The translations under genes and the position numbers were made by a program. From the NCBI RefSeq assembly GCF_000069785.1, contig NC_010530.1, forward strand, positions 2,102,001-2,166,000: DNA of 64,000 bases. The letters are read 5' to 3'. Positions 41,706-51,852 of the stretch are shown one piece after another. Numbering within the stretch: the first letter of the stretch is position 1; each line of letters begins with the position of its first letter. Below the pieces are notes generated by a model. That model saw only the letters and a program-made list of their open reading frames with translations. It did not search any database and was not told the origin of the DNA. The stretch comes from Cupriavidus taiwanensis LMG 19424. Lineage in GTDB: Bacteria > Pseudomonadota > Gammaproteobacteria > Burkholderiales > Burkholderiaceae.

Positions 41706-43076
41706 CTATTGCAGCATGTAGGTCTCGTATTCCAGGCGCTCCAGCTTGTGGTCCAGCATGGCCAGCGCCAGCGCCACCACCACCAGCAGCGACACCGCGA
41801 AGCCATAGCCATACCAGGCCGGTCCCAGCTGCAGCGTCACCAGCGTCAGGGCGAAGTTCAGCACCACGAACAGCGCGGTCAGCAGCAGTACTTCGCGGCG
41901 CCGGTCCAGGTAGAAGTAGATGTTGAGCACGCCCAGCAGCACCACCTGCAGGCTGGCGCCGATCACATCGACGTACAGCAGGGGCAGGTACAGCTCGGAA
42001 ATGCCCAGCAGGCGCAGCACCCACACGCCCACCGCGAACAGCAGCAGCGCGGCGATGGCCTGCACCTTGACGATCTCGTACAGGCCCAGCCGGATGGTCT
42101 GGACCATGGTGTTGCGCATGTCCTCGATATGCTCCAGCGAGCTGCCGCCGCGCACCGCATCGTAGAAGGCGTCGTAGTACTCGACGAAATCGGTCTCGAT
42201 GCGCACCAGGAACACCGCCATGCCGGGAATGATGGCGAGGTAGGCCAGGAACACCGGAATGTCGTAGATGATCGACGCGCGCAGCGGCCCGATCACCTCG
42301 TGCCCGGTAGACGGCGCGTACCAGAACATGAACTTGTCGATCCAGATGCCCAGGTTGTACAGCAGTCCGATCGCCACCAGGCTGGGGTAGGCATAGCGGC
42401 GCTGGAACACCTCGAACGAGACGAACTGGCGGCTGGTGTAGTTGCGGTAGATCAGCGTCACCATGCCGGTCAGCAGGCACAGCTGGCCCGCGACGAACCC
42501 GCCCAGCAGCCCTTCCATGCCGTAGCCGCGCAGCCCCAGCGCGGCCGCCACCGAGACCGCATAGCCCAGCAGGAAGGTCCATACGATCGCCTTGTACTGC
42601 TTCATGCTGGACAGGAAGATCGCCGCAATCCAGATATTGCTCAGCACCACGAAGCCCGCCACCATCAGCAGACGGTACAGCACGGACTGCTGGCCGAAGC
42701 TGAACACCGCGCACGCCACGCCGATCCCGCCCGACAGCACCGTCGCCAGCAGCGCGACCGCGTGGTAGTTGCTGAGGATCAGGTGGTCGCGCTTCTCGAA
42801 CAGCCGGTCGGAAGTAAAGCGCGTGAACGACAGCTGCATCGGCCCGGTCAGGATCAGGCTGCCAGCGATCAGGTAGGTCACCGAGACCTGGAACTGCGTG
42901 ATCAGCGTCCCCGGCACCACGAACGGCAGGCTCAGCATGCCGATCAGCAGGATGCCGACGATCGACAGGATCCACGGCCCCGAACTGATGATGCCGGCGT
43001 ACGCGTAGGCGCTCAGCATGCCGGACAGGTTGTCCCGCCGCAGCATCTTGCGCAGCTCGAATCCAATGCCGGCCAT
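41706..43076 (-). CDS. pelG: PelG inner-membrane Wzx-like Pel transporter, 456 aa
   Basis: Polytopic protein with about 12 membrane helices of the MOP/PST class that forms the inner-membrane Pel synthase/export unit with PelF, PelD and PelE. The start MAGIGFELRKMLRRDNLSGM is nearly diagnostic. Other segments: GIISSGPWILSIVGILLIGM, FTSDRLFEKRDHLILSNYHA, NLGIWIDKFMFWYAPSTG and a C-terminal LERLEYETYMLQ. Length matches Pseudomonas PelG. GGAGGAG precedes the start. Two bases separate it from pelF; it is the last pel gene. Confidence 0.95.
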   Translation of the reverse strand: MAGIGFELRKMLRRDNLSGMLSAYAYAGIISSGPWILSIVGILLIGMLSLPFVVPGTLITQFQVSVTYLIAGSLILTGPMQLSFTRFTSDRLFEKRDHLILSNYHAVALLATVLSGGIGVACAVFSFGQQSVLYRLLMVAGFVVLSNIWIAAIFLSSMKQYKAIVWTFLLGYAVSVAAALGLRGYGMEGLLGGFVAGQLCLLTGMVTLIYRNYTSRQFVSFEVFQRRYAYPSLVAIGLLYNLGIWIDKFMFWYAPSTGHEVIGPLRASIIYDIPVFLAYLAIIPGMAVFLVRIETDFVEYYDAFYDAVRGGSSLEHIEDMRNTMVQTIRLGLYEIVKVQAIAALLLFAVGVWVLRLLGISELYLPLLYVDVIGASLQVVLLGVLNIYFYLDRRREVLLLTALFVVLNFALTLVTLQLGPAWYGYGFAVSLLVVVALALAMLDHKLERLEYETYMLQ

Positions 43077-43078
43077 GC

Positions 43079-44674
43079 TCAGGCTCCTCCGTGGACCGGG
43101 CAGCGCGCGGGATTGCCGCCGTGCCGGGCGGGTCCGTCATGCCCGGTGCCGTCAGGCTGCGCCATCAGCCGTTGATACAGTTCGCGGTAGCTGCCCACCA
43201 TGCGCTCCTGCGTGTAGTAGCGCTCCACGCGCGCCACGCCGGCGGCCTGGGCCGCCTGCCAGCGCGCCGGGTCGCGCAGCAGCCCGAGCGCGGCCGCGGC
43301 CAGCGCGGCGGGATCGGCGATGCGCACCACCTCGCCGGCCGGGCCCAGCGCGGCGTCCTCGCCGGGCAGGCCGAACAGCAGCTCGCGGCACGAGCCCACG
43401 TCGGTGGTCACGCACGGCACGCCCGCGGCAAAGCCTTCCAGCACCACCAGCGGCAGCGCTTCGCTGATCGAGCTGAGCACCAGCACACCCACCTGCGGCA
43501 GCAGCGCGTCGATGCGCTGGAAACCCAGGAATTTCACCTTCTTGCCCAGTCCCAGGCTTTCGGCCAGGCTGCGGCATTCGCGCGCGTATTCCGGGTCTTC
43601 GTCCTCCGGGCCTGCGATCCAGCCTTCGGCTTCGGGGTATTCGCGCACCACCGTCAGCATCGCGCGGATAAAGGTCTTGACGTCTTTGATGGGAACGACC
43701 CGGCCGATCAGGCACAGCACCGGCGGCACGCCGGGCTGGCGCCGCGCGCGCAACGGCGCGAGGCGCGGCAGGTCGATGCCGTTGGGGATGCTGCGCGTGC
43801 GCGCCTCGGGGGCGCCGTCCTGCACCTGGCGGCGGCGGTTGCCCTCGTAGAGCGCGACGATGTCGTCGCCGGCGTCGTAGCAGACCCGGCCCAGGGTTTC
43901 GAAAAAGCGCACCCACAGCTCGCGGAAATAGCTGATCTGGGAGATGTCGCGCTCGAACACATTGCGGTTGTCGCGGATCCACTGGCTCTGGAACAGGTCG
44001 ATCTTGCGTTCCTTGGTATAGATGCCATGCTCCGACACCAGCAGCGGGCGCTGGTTGCGGTGGCGCAGCAGCGCGCCGAGAAAACCAGCATAGCCGGTGG
44101 AAACGGTGTGGTAGACGCGCGCCGGGATCAGCCCGTCGGCAATCCGCACCAGCTGCCACAGCGGCTTGTGCATGATGCGTACGGTCCAGAAGTAATCGGT
44201 GAACGACGGATCGGTGCAGAAGCGCCGGTACTGGTCGGTGATGGTCTGCCAGGCACGGCGGCTGTACAGGAACGCGTCCTCGCCGAGCGCGCCGCCTTCG
44301 CGCAGCGCCGGCATCAGTTCGCGGATCATCGCGCCGGCTTCGGCCTCGCGCCCCGGCTCGCGCAGCAGGTCGTGCAGGCGGTCGGCGGCATCGAACGCCT
44401 TCGCGTCGCCGCTGCGGCCCTGCACCAGCGGCGGCGGCGGGAAGTCATAGAGGTAATGGGTTTCCAGGTGCACCACGTTCACCGGCAGCTGGTAGGCCAT
44501 GTCGCCATAGTCCTCGCGCCGGCTGCCGATGAAGACGATGCCGAAGCGCAGCTCCGGGAACGCCCGGATCATCTGGTTGACCCAGCTCGACACGCCGCCG
44601 CTCACGTAAGGGAAGGTGCCTTCGAGCAGCAGCATGACGTCGGCCGACGCCGCTTTCAACGAAATCTCGCTCAT
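43079..44674 (-). CDS. pelF: PelF cytosolic glycosyltransferase, family 4, 531 aa
   Basis: Polymerises the Pel polysaccharide from UDP-N-acetylhexosamine in the cytoplasm. GT4 features: LLLEGTFPYVSGGVSSWVNQ (typical PelF start), HTVSTGYAGFLGALL, LLVSEHGIYTKERKIDL, and the C-terminal nucleotide-sugar region CLIGRVVPIKDVKTFIRAM with SSISEALPLVVLEGFAAGVP and the closing E-x7-E type pattern. Length is slightly above 500, as usual. Overlaps pelE by 4 bases (ATGA) and touches pelG. No membrane segment, consistent with recruitment by PelDEG. Confidence 0.95.
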   Translation of the reverse strand: MSEISLKAASADVMLLLEGTFPYVSGGVSSWVNQMIRAFPELRFGIVFIGSRREDYGDMAYQLPVNVVHLETHYLYDFPPPPLVQGRSGDAKAFDAADRLHDLLREPGREAEAGAMIRELMPALREGGALGEDAFLYSRRAWQTITDQYRRFCTDPSFTDYFWTVRIMHKPLWQLVRIADGLIPARVYHTVSTGYAGFLGALLRHRNQRPLLVSEHGIYTKERKIDLFQSQWIRDNRNVFERDISQISYFRELWVRFFETLGRVCYDAGDDIVALYEGNRRRQVQDGAPEARTRSIPNGIDLPRLAPLRARRQPGVPPVLCLIGRVVPIKDVKTFIRAMLTVVREYPEAEGWIAGPEDEDPEYARECRSLAESLGLGKKVKFLGFQRIDALLPQVGVLVLSSISEALPLVVLEGFAAGVPCVTTDVGSCRELLFGLPGEDAALGPAGEVVRIADPAALAAAALGLLRDPARWQAAQAAGVARVERYYTQERMVGSYRELYQRLMAQPDGTGHDGPARHGGNPARCPVHGGA

Positions 44675-45657
44675 GATTGCCAGTACCGCAGCAGGGGCCG
44701 CACCAGCGGGAGCGGCGAGGGGCTGTCAAACGATGCCATCAGCTGGCGCACCGTGGCGTAGTCGCGTTCCAGGTAAGCGGCTTCGGCCAGGTGCGGCAGC
44801 ACGCGCTCGCGCGCGAAGCCAAGCGCTTCGGCGCGCTGCAGCCAGGCGCGCGCCTCGCGCGGCGCGTTGCGCGCCAGCGCCAGGCGCCCGCGCATGTACC
44901 ACAGCGAGGCATTGCTGTCGTCATGCGACAGCGCCGCGCTGGCGTAGCGCTCGACCTGGCTGGCGGTATAGCGGTAGACATCGCCCTGCACCAGGTTCTG
45001 GTAGATCAGTTCCCAGTACAGGTCGGCCAGCCGCTTGCTGATCTCGGCGCGCTCGCTCGGGCTGTAGGCCGTCTCGAGCCGCGGCAGCTCGGCCAGGATC
45101 TGCTGGGTCAGCTGCTTCTCGGCGCCGTCCAGCATGCCGTAGGCCAGCAGCCGGATATCGTCGGCGCTGTCGGCCAAGAGCTCGCGCAGCACCGGGCTGA
45201 CGGTGCGCGCCGGCATCGACTGCATTGCCACCAGCGCGGTCATGCGCTCCGGCAGCGGCGCGCGGGCATTGCCCAGCTGCGCCCGCAGCCGCGCGCCGCC
45301 GCCATGCGTGACGCGCGACATCAGGTGCGTGACAAACTCGGGCAGGCCCACGGTGGCAATGCCGCTGGTATCGATGCGGCGCGGGAACAGCTTCGACAGC
45401 AGGTAGCTGCCCACGCACACCAGCGCGCCGCCCAGCGGCACGAAAAAGCAGAACAGCGCCAGGAAGCCATAGCTCCACGCGAACGGCACGCGCAAACGCC
45501 GCGGCAGCAAGCGCCACAGCACCAGCGCGGTCAGCGCGGCGGCCACCGCCTGCGTGCCGAGGAACGCCAGCAGCAGCGCGGTGCTGTTGCCGGCGCGTGC
45601 CAGCAGCACCAGCGCGGCGATCTGGGCGGCCAGGCCACCGGCGCCGAGCTTAAACAT
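44671..45657 (-). CDS. pelE: PelE inner-membrane TPR protein, 328 aa
   Basis: Two or three N-terminal membrane helices (LAAQIAALVLLARAG, VAAALTALVLWRLL, YGFLALFCFFVPLGGALVCV) are followed by a cytoplasmic helical-repeat part. Repeats such as RMTALVAMQSMPARTVSPVL, DIRLLAYGMLDGAEKQLTQQ and NASLWYMRGRLALARNAPRE support TPR-like folds. PelE binds PelD and helps recruit PelF. Start ATG at 45657 overlaps the end of pelD by 8 bases; the frame is open further upstream but that overlaps pelD fully and is not real. Length matches. Confidence 0.92.
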   Translation of the reverse strand: MFKLGAGGLAAQIAALVLLARAGNSTALLLAFLGTQAVAAALTALVLWRLLPRRLRVPFAWSYGFLALFCFFVPLGGALVCVGSYLLSKLFPRRIDTSGIATVGLPEFVTHLMSRVTHGGGARLRAQLGNARAPLPERMTALVAMQSMPARTVSPVLRELLADSADDIRLLAYGMLDGAEKQLTQQILAELPRLETAYSPSERAEISKRLADLYWELIYQNLVQGDVYRYTASQVERYASAALSHDDSNASLWYMRGRLALARNAPREARAWLQRAEALGFARERVLPHLAEAAYLERDYATVRQLMASFDSPSPLPLVRPLLRYWQS

Positions 45658-47089
45658 GGGGCGCTTCCCCGGCGGGCAACGTCGACGGCGCCACCGTGCC
45701 GTCCACCTGGGCCCGGCGCAGCAGCTTGACCAGCGCCTCTTCCGCGCCGTTGGCGGGGACCGCCAGCGTATAGACGCCGATGCCGGCGCTGGTGAAATCG
45801 GTGCCGAACTGCGCGCGCAGCATGTCTTCGATTCGCACCAGGTAGGCCGCCACGGCCTGCGCATCGGACAGCGGCATCAGCGTCAGCATGGCGCGGTGAT
45901 GGGGATTGACCAGCGGCCATGCCACGTCCAGCGCGCGCCGGCTGCGCACCACCTGCTCGAACAATGCATCGCGCTCGGGATCGGTGTCGAACACCAGCGC
46001 CACCACCGAGCTGTCGATGCCGGTCTCGCGCTGCAGCCGCGACAGGCGTGCATAGTCCAGCGCAAACGGATACGGGCACGCCGGCAGCGCCGCCTGGATG
46101 GTGCGGGTGGCGCCGGCATGCTCGACGCCGTCGGCGTAGTAGCCCAGCAGCACCATCAGCATCTGCAGGTTTTCATAGTTCAGCGACAGGAACGGCATGC
46201 GTTCCACCACCAGCAGGCCGATCAGGTGGTCGGAGCCCGCCAGCACCGGCGCGACCGCGACATAGCGCGTGCGGGCATCGTGCTGCAGGCCGTCGGCGCG
46301 CAGGTGGGCCAGCTGGCGCGTGTCCAGGCAGTGGCGCACCAGCGGATCGGCGGTGTCGAGCGTGAAGGCCGGCCCGATGCTGGCCGCCGACTCCGCGTCG
46401 ACGCGCTCGCCATCGCAGGCGTAGAGCGCGGCCGCCTCCAGCTGGCAGGCCTGCGCCACCACCTGCAGCACCGGTTGCGCGCCGGCCAGCACGTGGCCAC
46501 CGCGCGCCGCCTCGTCCAGCGCCACGCCGCGCAGCTGCGACAGCGTGTCACGCAGCGTGGTGGGGCGCGCCAGCAGGTCGTTTTCCAGCCGCGCATGGGA
46601 GATGCGCAGCAGGTAGTGGTTCTTGGTCAGCGCCGCCAGGCGCTCGTCGAGGTAGCGGTTGACGGCGCGGGCGCGCGCCAGGCGCGTGCCCCAGATATCG
46701 CCGAACTGCCCGGCCACCAGCACCAGCAGCAGGCCGCCCAGGAAAAACAGGCGCGGGAACGGGCCGGTCATCACGCCGGTCTGGTGGTAGACGTACCAGG
46801 CGCCCAGCAGCATGAGCACGCTGCCCACGCCGATCAGCGTGCCGTAGCGCAGCGCCAGGATGACCGGCAGCAGCCACGCCCACGGAAAGCCCATGCCCAG
46901 CAGCAGCGGATTCTGCGGCAGCACCAGCCAGGCCAGCCCGAGTGCGGCCAGCATGGCCACTACCAGTTCCACCACGGCGGCGGGCCCGGTGACCGCAGGC
47001 GCCAGCAGGCGCGCATAGCGCCCGCCCAGGCCGATGCCCTGTCCCTGCCGCGCGCGATAGGTGTTGTCAGCCGTCTTGGCCACGCTCAT
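45650..47089 (-). CDS. pelD: PelD c-di-GMP receptor of the Pel complex, 479 aa
   Basis: Four membrane helices (AVVELVVAMLAALGLAWLVL, NPLLLGMGFPWAWLLPVILA, GVGSVLMLLGAWYVYHQTG, LFFLGGLLLVLVAGQFG), then a coiled/linker helix, a GAF domain (about 180-310) and a degenerate GGDEF domain. The c-di-GMP inhibitory-site motif RxxD is kept as Arg385-Ala-Leu-Asp388 (RSRRALD), while no GGDEF active-site motif is present, as in P. aeruginosa PelD. Binding of c-di-GMP there switches on Pel synthesis. ATG is 65 bases after pelC and the 3' end overlaps pelE. Confidence 0.95.
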   Translation of the reverse strand: MSVAKTADNTYRARQGQGIGLGGRYARLLAPAVTGPAAVVELVVAMLAALGLAWLVLPQNPLLLGMGFPWAWLLPVILALRYGTLIGVGSVLMLLGAWYVYHQTGVMTGPFPRLFFLGGLLLVLVAGQFGDIWGTRLARARAVNRYLDERLAALTKNHYLLRISHARLENDLLARPTTLRDTLSQLRGVALDEAARGGHVLAGAQPVLQVVAQACQLEAAALYACDGERVDAESAASIGPAFTLDTADPLVRHCLDTRQLAHLRADGLQHDARTRYVAVAPVLAGSDHLIGLLVVERMPFLSLNYENLQMLMVLLGYYADGVEHAGATRTIQAALPACPYPFALDYARLSRLQRETGIDSSVVALVFDTDPERDALFEQVVRSRRALDVAWPLVNPHHRAMLTLMPLSDAQAVAAYLVRIEDMLRAQFGTDFTSAGIGVYTLAVPANGAEEALVKLLRRAQVDGTVAPSTLPAGEAPHV

Positions 47090-47154
47090 CCCCTTGCTTG
47101 AACCGATTCACCGCCGCGCTGGCGCGGCGTCGTGCCGATGGCGGCCACCCCGCC

Positions 47155-47718
47155 TCAGCCCTGCATCAGCGGCGCCAGCAGGCGGCGCAGCAACTTCTGC
47201 GCGGTGCCCGACAGCGAGGCGCGGCTCCAGCCGCTGTCGCTGCCGGTGGCGGACCAGACCACTTCGCCGCTGTTCACGTCGAGCAGCTGCAGCGAGATGC
47301 CGACCGCCGGCTCGCCGTCGACGCCCACCTTGTAGCGCCATTCCTGCACCGCACCGGTCAGCGCATAGCGGGCCTTCTCGGCGCGCGCCCATTCCAGCGC
47401 CTTGCCCACCGCCTCGCGCTCGGCCGGCTCGAACAGGGTTTCCGGGTTCAGCGCGGCAGGATAGCGCTTCAGGCTGGCCACGCCGCCGGTCTTGAGCAGG
47501 CTCTCGGCAATGGCTTCGGCGCGCAGGCCGGCCTGCGGCGTCTCGGTGTAATTGACGATCGGCAGCACCGCGATAGTCTCTCCGCGCGCCAGCGCCGGCG
47601 CGCGGCCGACGTCCGTCACCGCGCAGCCCGCCAGCCACAGCGCCGCGCCCAGCGCGCCGCACCATGCGGCCAGCCGCCTTGCCACCGTCTTGCCAGTCAT
47701 GCCCGTTTGCTTGTTCAT
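47155..47718 (-). CDS. pelC: PelC outer-membrane-associated lipoprotein, 187 aa
   Basis: Lipoprotein signal with lipobox ending at Cys32 (LWLAGC). The mature domain has GETIAVLPIVNYTETPQAGL, AEAIAESLLKTGG, EWARAEKARYALTGAVQEWR and VVWSATGSDSGWSRASLSG, matching PelC, which forms a 12-subunit ring under the outer membrane and funnels the polymer to the PelB pore. I start at MNKQTG (47718) after AAAGGGGATC; an upstream in-frame ATG would place nine charged residues before the signal. Gaps of 54 and 65 bases to pelB and pelD. Confidence 0.93.
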   Translation of the reverse strand: MNKQTGMTGKTVARRLAAWCGALGAALWLAGCAVTDVGRAPALARGETIAVLPIVNYTETPQAGLRAEAIAESLLKTGGVASLKRYPAALNPETLFEPAEREAVGKALEWARAEKARYALTGAVQEWRYKVGVDGEPAVGISLQLLDVNSGEVVWSATGSDSGWSRASLSGTAQKLLRRLLAPLMQG

Positions 47719-47772
47719 GTTGATCCCCTTTTTCCGTATTGCCATGTCCTGTTGATGCCTGCCCTGCCGCGC

Positions 47773-50700
47773 TCAGTACAGCCAGCGGTAGCGCAATCCC
47801 AGTTCCGTCATCGGCCGCCCGCCGTTGCGCGCCGCGGTCTCGTGCGAGACGTAGAACGCCAGGTGGTCGTTGCCGAACACCGATCCCGCCACGCCGCCCT
47901 GCACGCGGAAGTTCTGCCGCGCGCGGGTGTCGTGCAGCAGGCCGACTTCGCCGAACGGCCGCCACTTGCGCGTGTATTCGTCAAGCAGCTCGCTGCCGAA
48001 GCCAAACAGCACGCCAGCCTGGGTGAAGCCCTGCGGCATGTAGAACGCCGGCGTCGCGGCATCGCCGGCCGGCACCAGCGTGGCCAGGCGCGGCGTCAGG
48101 CTGCCGCCCTGCGTGCTGTAGCTGGCGTGCGTGGCGACCACGCGCACGGTGTAGTCCGGATACGCGGTGCGGATCTTGTAGCCGGCCTCGACGTCGTACA
48201 CCACACCGTGGCCGAGCGTGCTGCGGTCCTGGCCGCGGAAGCGGCTGTACTCGATGCGCGCGCCGATAAACTCGCGCAGGCTGAAGCGCCACGTCGCCCC
48301 CAGCCCCAGCACGTCCTTGGCGCCGCCCACGCGCAGCGGCGCGGATTCGTCCGCGGGCTGGTTGATCCCGGCCAGCGTGCTGAACTGCAACCGTCCCTGC
48401 TGGTTCCATTCGCCGAAGAAGCGCGCCGTGGCCATGGTGTCGAGGCCCTCGCGGTAGCCGGCGCTGGCGCGCCAGCGCCGGTTGCTGTCGCGGTAGCCCA
48501 GCGACAGGTCGGCGCTGCGGTCCGACGCCGGCACGTTGGCCAGCTGCTGCGGATCGGTGCTGCGCTGGTCGCGCCAGGTGCCGCGCAGGTTCAGGTCATA
48601 GCCGTCCCACAGGCGCACACCGCCGGCCAGGCTGCCTTCGGTGAATTCCAGCGGCTTCTGGTGCATGAAGCGCACGCGCGGCTCGATCGCCTGGGCGTTG
48701 AACAGCAGCGCATCGCGCAGGGTCTCCTGCAGCGCGTCATCGGAGCGGGCCCGCTCCTGGGTCTCGAAGGCCAGCGTCTGCGCCGCGCCTACGTGGTCCA
48801 GCCGCTGGTTGGCCTCGATCTGGCTGGCCACCGGCACACGGCCGGCCTGGCGCTCCAGGATGCGGTCCAGGCTGTTCAGGTCGTGCCGGTCCAGCGCGAT
48901 CGCCACCTCGGCATACGCCGGGCGCTGCAAGCGGTTGGCGTACTGGCGCGCCAGCCAGCCGCGCGCCAGTTCGTTCGATTCGGCCGACATCGCCCACGCC
49001 AGCGCGGCATCGCGGCCGGCGGCGGACAAGGCGGCCTCGCGCCGCGCCGCGTCGCGCACGACCTCGGCGGGGACGGCGTCGCGCAGCGGCGGCAGGCCTT
49101 CGATCTCGCCCAGCTGCGAGGTGGTCCCGGCGGCCTGCGGCTGCAGTTCGCGCGCCGCGGTGGAAGCGCGGTCGGCGCGCAGCATCTGGATCACCAGCGC
49201 GCGCGACACATCGCCCGAGGCAAAGATCTGCCCCAGCGCCACGGTCTGGCGGCGCAGGTCCGCGCGCGATGGCGCGCCCGAGGCGTTCTCGCGCTCTTCG
49301 TCCCCATCGGTCAGGTCCGGGCGCATGCGCGCAGCGCCCGTGCCGCGCCGGGCCCAGCCACGCTGCAGGTCGACCCACGCCTGCCGGCGCACGCGCCAGG
49401 CCATGTCGGTCTGGCCCACGGCGTCATAGGCGTCGGCCAGCAGGCCGAGCCAGAGCGGATCGGCGCTCTTGCCGTCGTTGAGCTTGCGCAGGTAATGCAG
49501 CGCCGCGCGCCCGTCGTGGAAGCGCATATGGCCGGCGGCGAAGGCGCCCCACAGGTCGGGATTGTCCTCGGCCTGGTCCTGCAGGCGGCGCATCACCGCG
49601 CGCACCTCGATATCGCTGCCCTGGTCGACCAGCGTCCACAGCAGCGCCGCCAGCGTTTCGCTGTCGGCGTCCGGCAGGCCGGCGGCATGGCGCAGGTCGG
49701 CCAGGGCCTGCTCGCGCTGGCCCGTGACCCGGTAGTACTCGGCGCGCCGCATCAGGAAGCGGCTCGACTGCCAGGCGGCGCGGCGCTGCTCCGCGCTCAT
49801 GTCCTGCAGCAGCCGCTCGATGCGGCGGTAGGCATGGGCGCGCGTGTAGTAGTACAGCGCCAGCTCCAGCGAGGCCGGGCTGGCGCCGCGGCGCCAGTCG
49901 GCCTCGGCGATGCGGCCGGCGTCGATCGGGATCCTGTCGTAGTACGCGATCAGGTTAGAGAAGTCCGCTTCCTGCGTGGCGCGGACCTCGTCCATGCAAT
50001 CGTTGCGCGCCGGGCCTTCCGGCAGCTGCTGGCAGTGCGCGTCGCGGGTCTGCGCGGCCGCCATCATCAGATGCCGGTAGCCGTCCTGCAGCAGGTCGTC
50101 GCGCTGGTTCAGGCGGGCCAGCTCGGAGAAGGTGCGCCAGAACAGCAGGTCGCGTGGGCCCGCGGCGGCACGCGCGGGCAGCATCGCGTCAAGCGCCTGG
50201 ACCAGCTTGCCTCGCACATAGAGCAGGTTGGCCAGCTTGAGCGCATAGGCCGGGCGCGGACCAAAGCGCTGCTGCAGCTGCGTATAGAGCTGGAATGCGC
50301 GCTCATCGTTGCCGGCGCGTTCGGCCAGCGCCGCGTGGCGCTCCATGATGTCGCGCGCCTTCGGGCCACGGCTCAGGCCTTCGAGGAAACGCATGGCCTC
50401 TTCCGGCTCGCCCAGGCGTTCGTAGGCGGCCACCACCTCGTCCACCGTCTTCAGGTCGGCGCCGCCCGCGCGGTGGCGCAGCGCGGCCAAGTAGGCGCGA
50501 TCGTCGGACAGCCCCGGCGCCAGCCGCATCACCGCGTCCCAGGCGCGCTCATCGTTGGTGGCGCGGGCATAGTCAAGCCAGCTCTTCAGCGCCACGGCGG
50601 GCTGGCGGTTCCATTCCGCCACTTGCGCCAGCCGCTCGCGCCAGACCGGCTCGGCCGGCAGCCGGCGCACCGCGGTCTCGGCGACACGCTGGGCCTGGTC

Positions 50701-51852
50701 GAGCTTGCCCGCGGCGAGGAACACGCGATAGGCCAGCTCGTAGTCGTCGGCATTGAACTTCGTATCATCCGGCTGCGCGGGCGCGGCTTCCTGTGCCGCG
50801 ATCCTGCGCACGCCGAGCTGGCCGGAAGCAGCCAGCGCCTCGCGCAGCGCCAGGCCGCGCGGTCCGTCGAGAAACACCAGGCCGCGCTCGCGCCACGGCT
50901 GGCTGGCGGCGATGCGCCGCACCTCGGCCTCGTGCGCCGCCAACGCGGCCGGGTCCGCATGGCCGGCATCGCGCAGCCGCGCCGACACCTTGAGCAGCCG
51001 CTCGACATAGCGGCTGGCCTGCTCCGGCTTGTTGGCCGCCAGCGCCAGCCGGGTCAGGTAGCGCAGCACCTCGGGATCGTCGAGCAGCGTGCCGCCGTGG
51101 CGCTCGGCCTGCGCCAGCGCCTCGTCCAGCAGGTTGCCGGACTGCAGGGTCTGCACCGCCTTCAGGAACAGCGCGCGCCGTTCCGCCAGCGTGGTCGCGG
51201 CGGCCTGCTGCGCGAACAGCGCGTTGGCGGCATCGCGGTAGTCGCCGCCCGCAATCGCCATGTCCGCCAGCTGGCGGTTCCAGAACGCGGCGTTCTGGCG
51301 GTCCTGGCTCGCCAGCGCCGTATAGAACCGGCGCATCGCCGCATCCGCGCCGGCCTGGCGCGCCTGCGTGGCCAGTGCCTGCAGGTCCGACAGGGTCCAG
51401 CGGCGGCCCGCCGCCTGGTCCAGCAGGCTGCGCAATGCCACCAGGTTCTGTTCGCGTTCGGCCGTGCCGGGCTGCGCGGCCCAGGCGCGCTGCTGCGCGA
51501 TCTCGATGCGCGTGCGCAGTACCTGGCCCGACAGGTCGATGCCCTGCACCGCCTGCATCCGCTCCAGCATCGCCTGCGCTTCTTCCAGGCGACCGGTGCG
51601 CGCGTACTGCTCGGCCAGCACGCCCATGAAGGCGGGGTCGTCGGGCGTGACCTTCCACCAGGCTTCCAGGTAGGCCATGGTCAGTCCGTCGATGGTGCGG
51701 CCCTGGCCCAGCAGGCGTTCGCGCAGGGTTTCGCGCGGGAACATCAGCGCCAGGCCGATGCCCACGATGGCGGTAAAGGTCAGCACCAGCGTCGGCGGCA
51801 GCAGCCGCTCGCGCTCAGCCGGCGCAGCGGACTTCGACTTGTTGCCTGACAT
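47773..51852 (-). CDS. pelB: PelB outer-membrane export porin with TPR scaffold, 1359 aa
   Basis: Single N-terminal membrane helix (LLPPTLVLTFTAIVGIGLAL, residues about 17-37), then a very long periplasmic TPR superhelix (about 45-880; e.g. DPAFMGVLAEQYARTGRLEE, YALKLANLLYVRGKLVQALD). The TPR part binds and guides PelA and the polymer. The C-terminal ~330 residues form a 16-strand-type beta barrel (LRGTWRDQRSTDP, WRFSLREFIGARIEYSRF, ending LGLRYRWLY with a terminal aromatic). Length somewhat above P. aeruginosa PelB (about 1190), mainly from extra repeat region. The start overlaps the end of pelA by 38 bases. Confidence 0.94.
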   Translation of the reverse strand: MSGNKSKSAAPAERERLLPPTLVLTFTAIVGIGLALMFPRETLRERLLGQGRTIDGLTMAYLEAWWKVTPDDPAFMGVLAEQYARTGRLEEAQAMLERMQAVQGIDLSGQVLRTRIEIAQQRAWAAQPGTAEREQNLVALRSLLDQAAGRRWTLSDLQALATQARQAGADAAMRRFYTALASQDRQNAAFWNRQLADMAIAGGDYRDAANALFAQQAAATTLAERRALFLKAVQTLQSGNLLDEALAQAERHGGTLLDDPEVLRYLTRLALAANKPEQASRYVERLLKVSARLRDAGHADPAALAAHEAEVRRIAASQPWRERGLVFLDGPRGLALREALAASGQLGVRRIAAQEAAPAQPDDTKFNADDYELAYRVFLAAGKLDQAQRVAETAVRRLPAEPVWRERLAQVAEWNRQPAVALKSWLDYARATNDERAWDAVMRLAPGLSDDRAYLAALRHRAGGADLKTVDEVVAAYERLGEPEEAMRFLEGLSRGPKARDIMERHAALAERAGNDERAFQLYTQLQQRFGPRPAYALKLANLLYVRGKLVQALDAMLPARAAAGPRDLLFWRTFSELARLNQRDDLLQDGYRHLMMAAAQTRDAHCQQLPEGPARNDCMDEVRATQEADFSNLIAYYDRIPIDAGRIAEADWRRGASPASLELALYYYTRAHAYRRIERLLQDMSAEQRRAAWQSSRFLMRRAEYYRVTGQREQALADLRHAAGLPDADSETLAALLWTLVDQGSDIEVRAVMRRLQDQAEDNPDLWGAFAAGHMRFHDGRAALHYLRKLNDGKSADPLWLGLLADAYDAVGQTDMAWRVRRQAWVDLQRGWARRGTGAARMRPDLTDGDEERENASGAPSRADLRRQTVALGQIFASGDVSRALVIQMLRADRASTAARELQPQAAGTTSQLGEIEGLPPLRDAVPAEVVRDAARREAALSAAGRDAALAWAMSAESNELARGWLARQYANRLQRPAYAEVAIALDRHDLNSLDRILERQAGRVPVASQIEANQRLDHVGAAQTLAFETQERARSDDALQETLRDALLFNAQAIEPRVRFMHQKPLEFTEGSLAGGVRLWDGYDLNLRGTWRDQRSTDPQQLANVPASDRSADLSLGYRDSNRRWRASAGYREGLDTMATARFFGEWNQQGRLQFSTLAGINQPADESAPLRVGGAKDVLGLGATWRFSLREFIGARIEYSRFRGQDRSTLGHGVVYDVEAGYKIRTAYPDYTVRVVATHASYSTQGGSLTPRLATLVPAGDAATPAFYMPQGFTQAGVLFGFGSELLDEYTRKWRPFGEVGLLHDTRARQNFRVQGGVAGSVFGNDHLAFYVSHETAARNGGRPMTELGLRYRWLY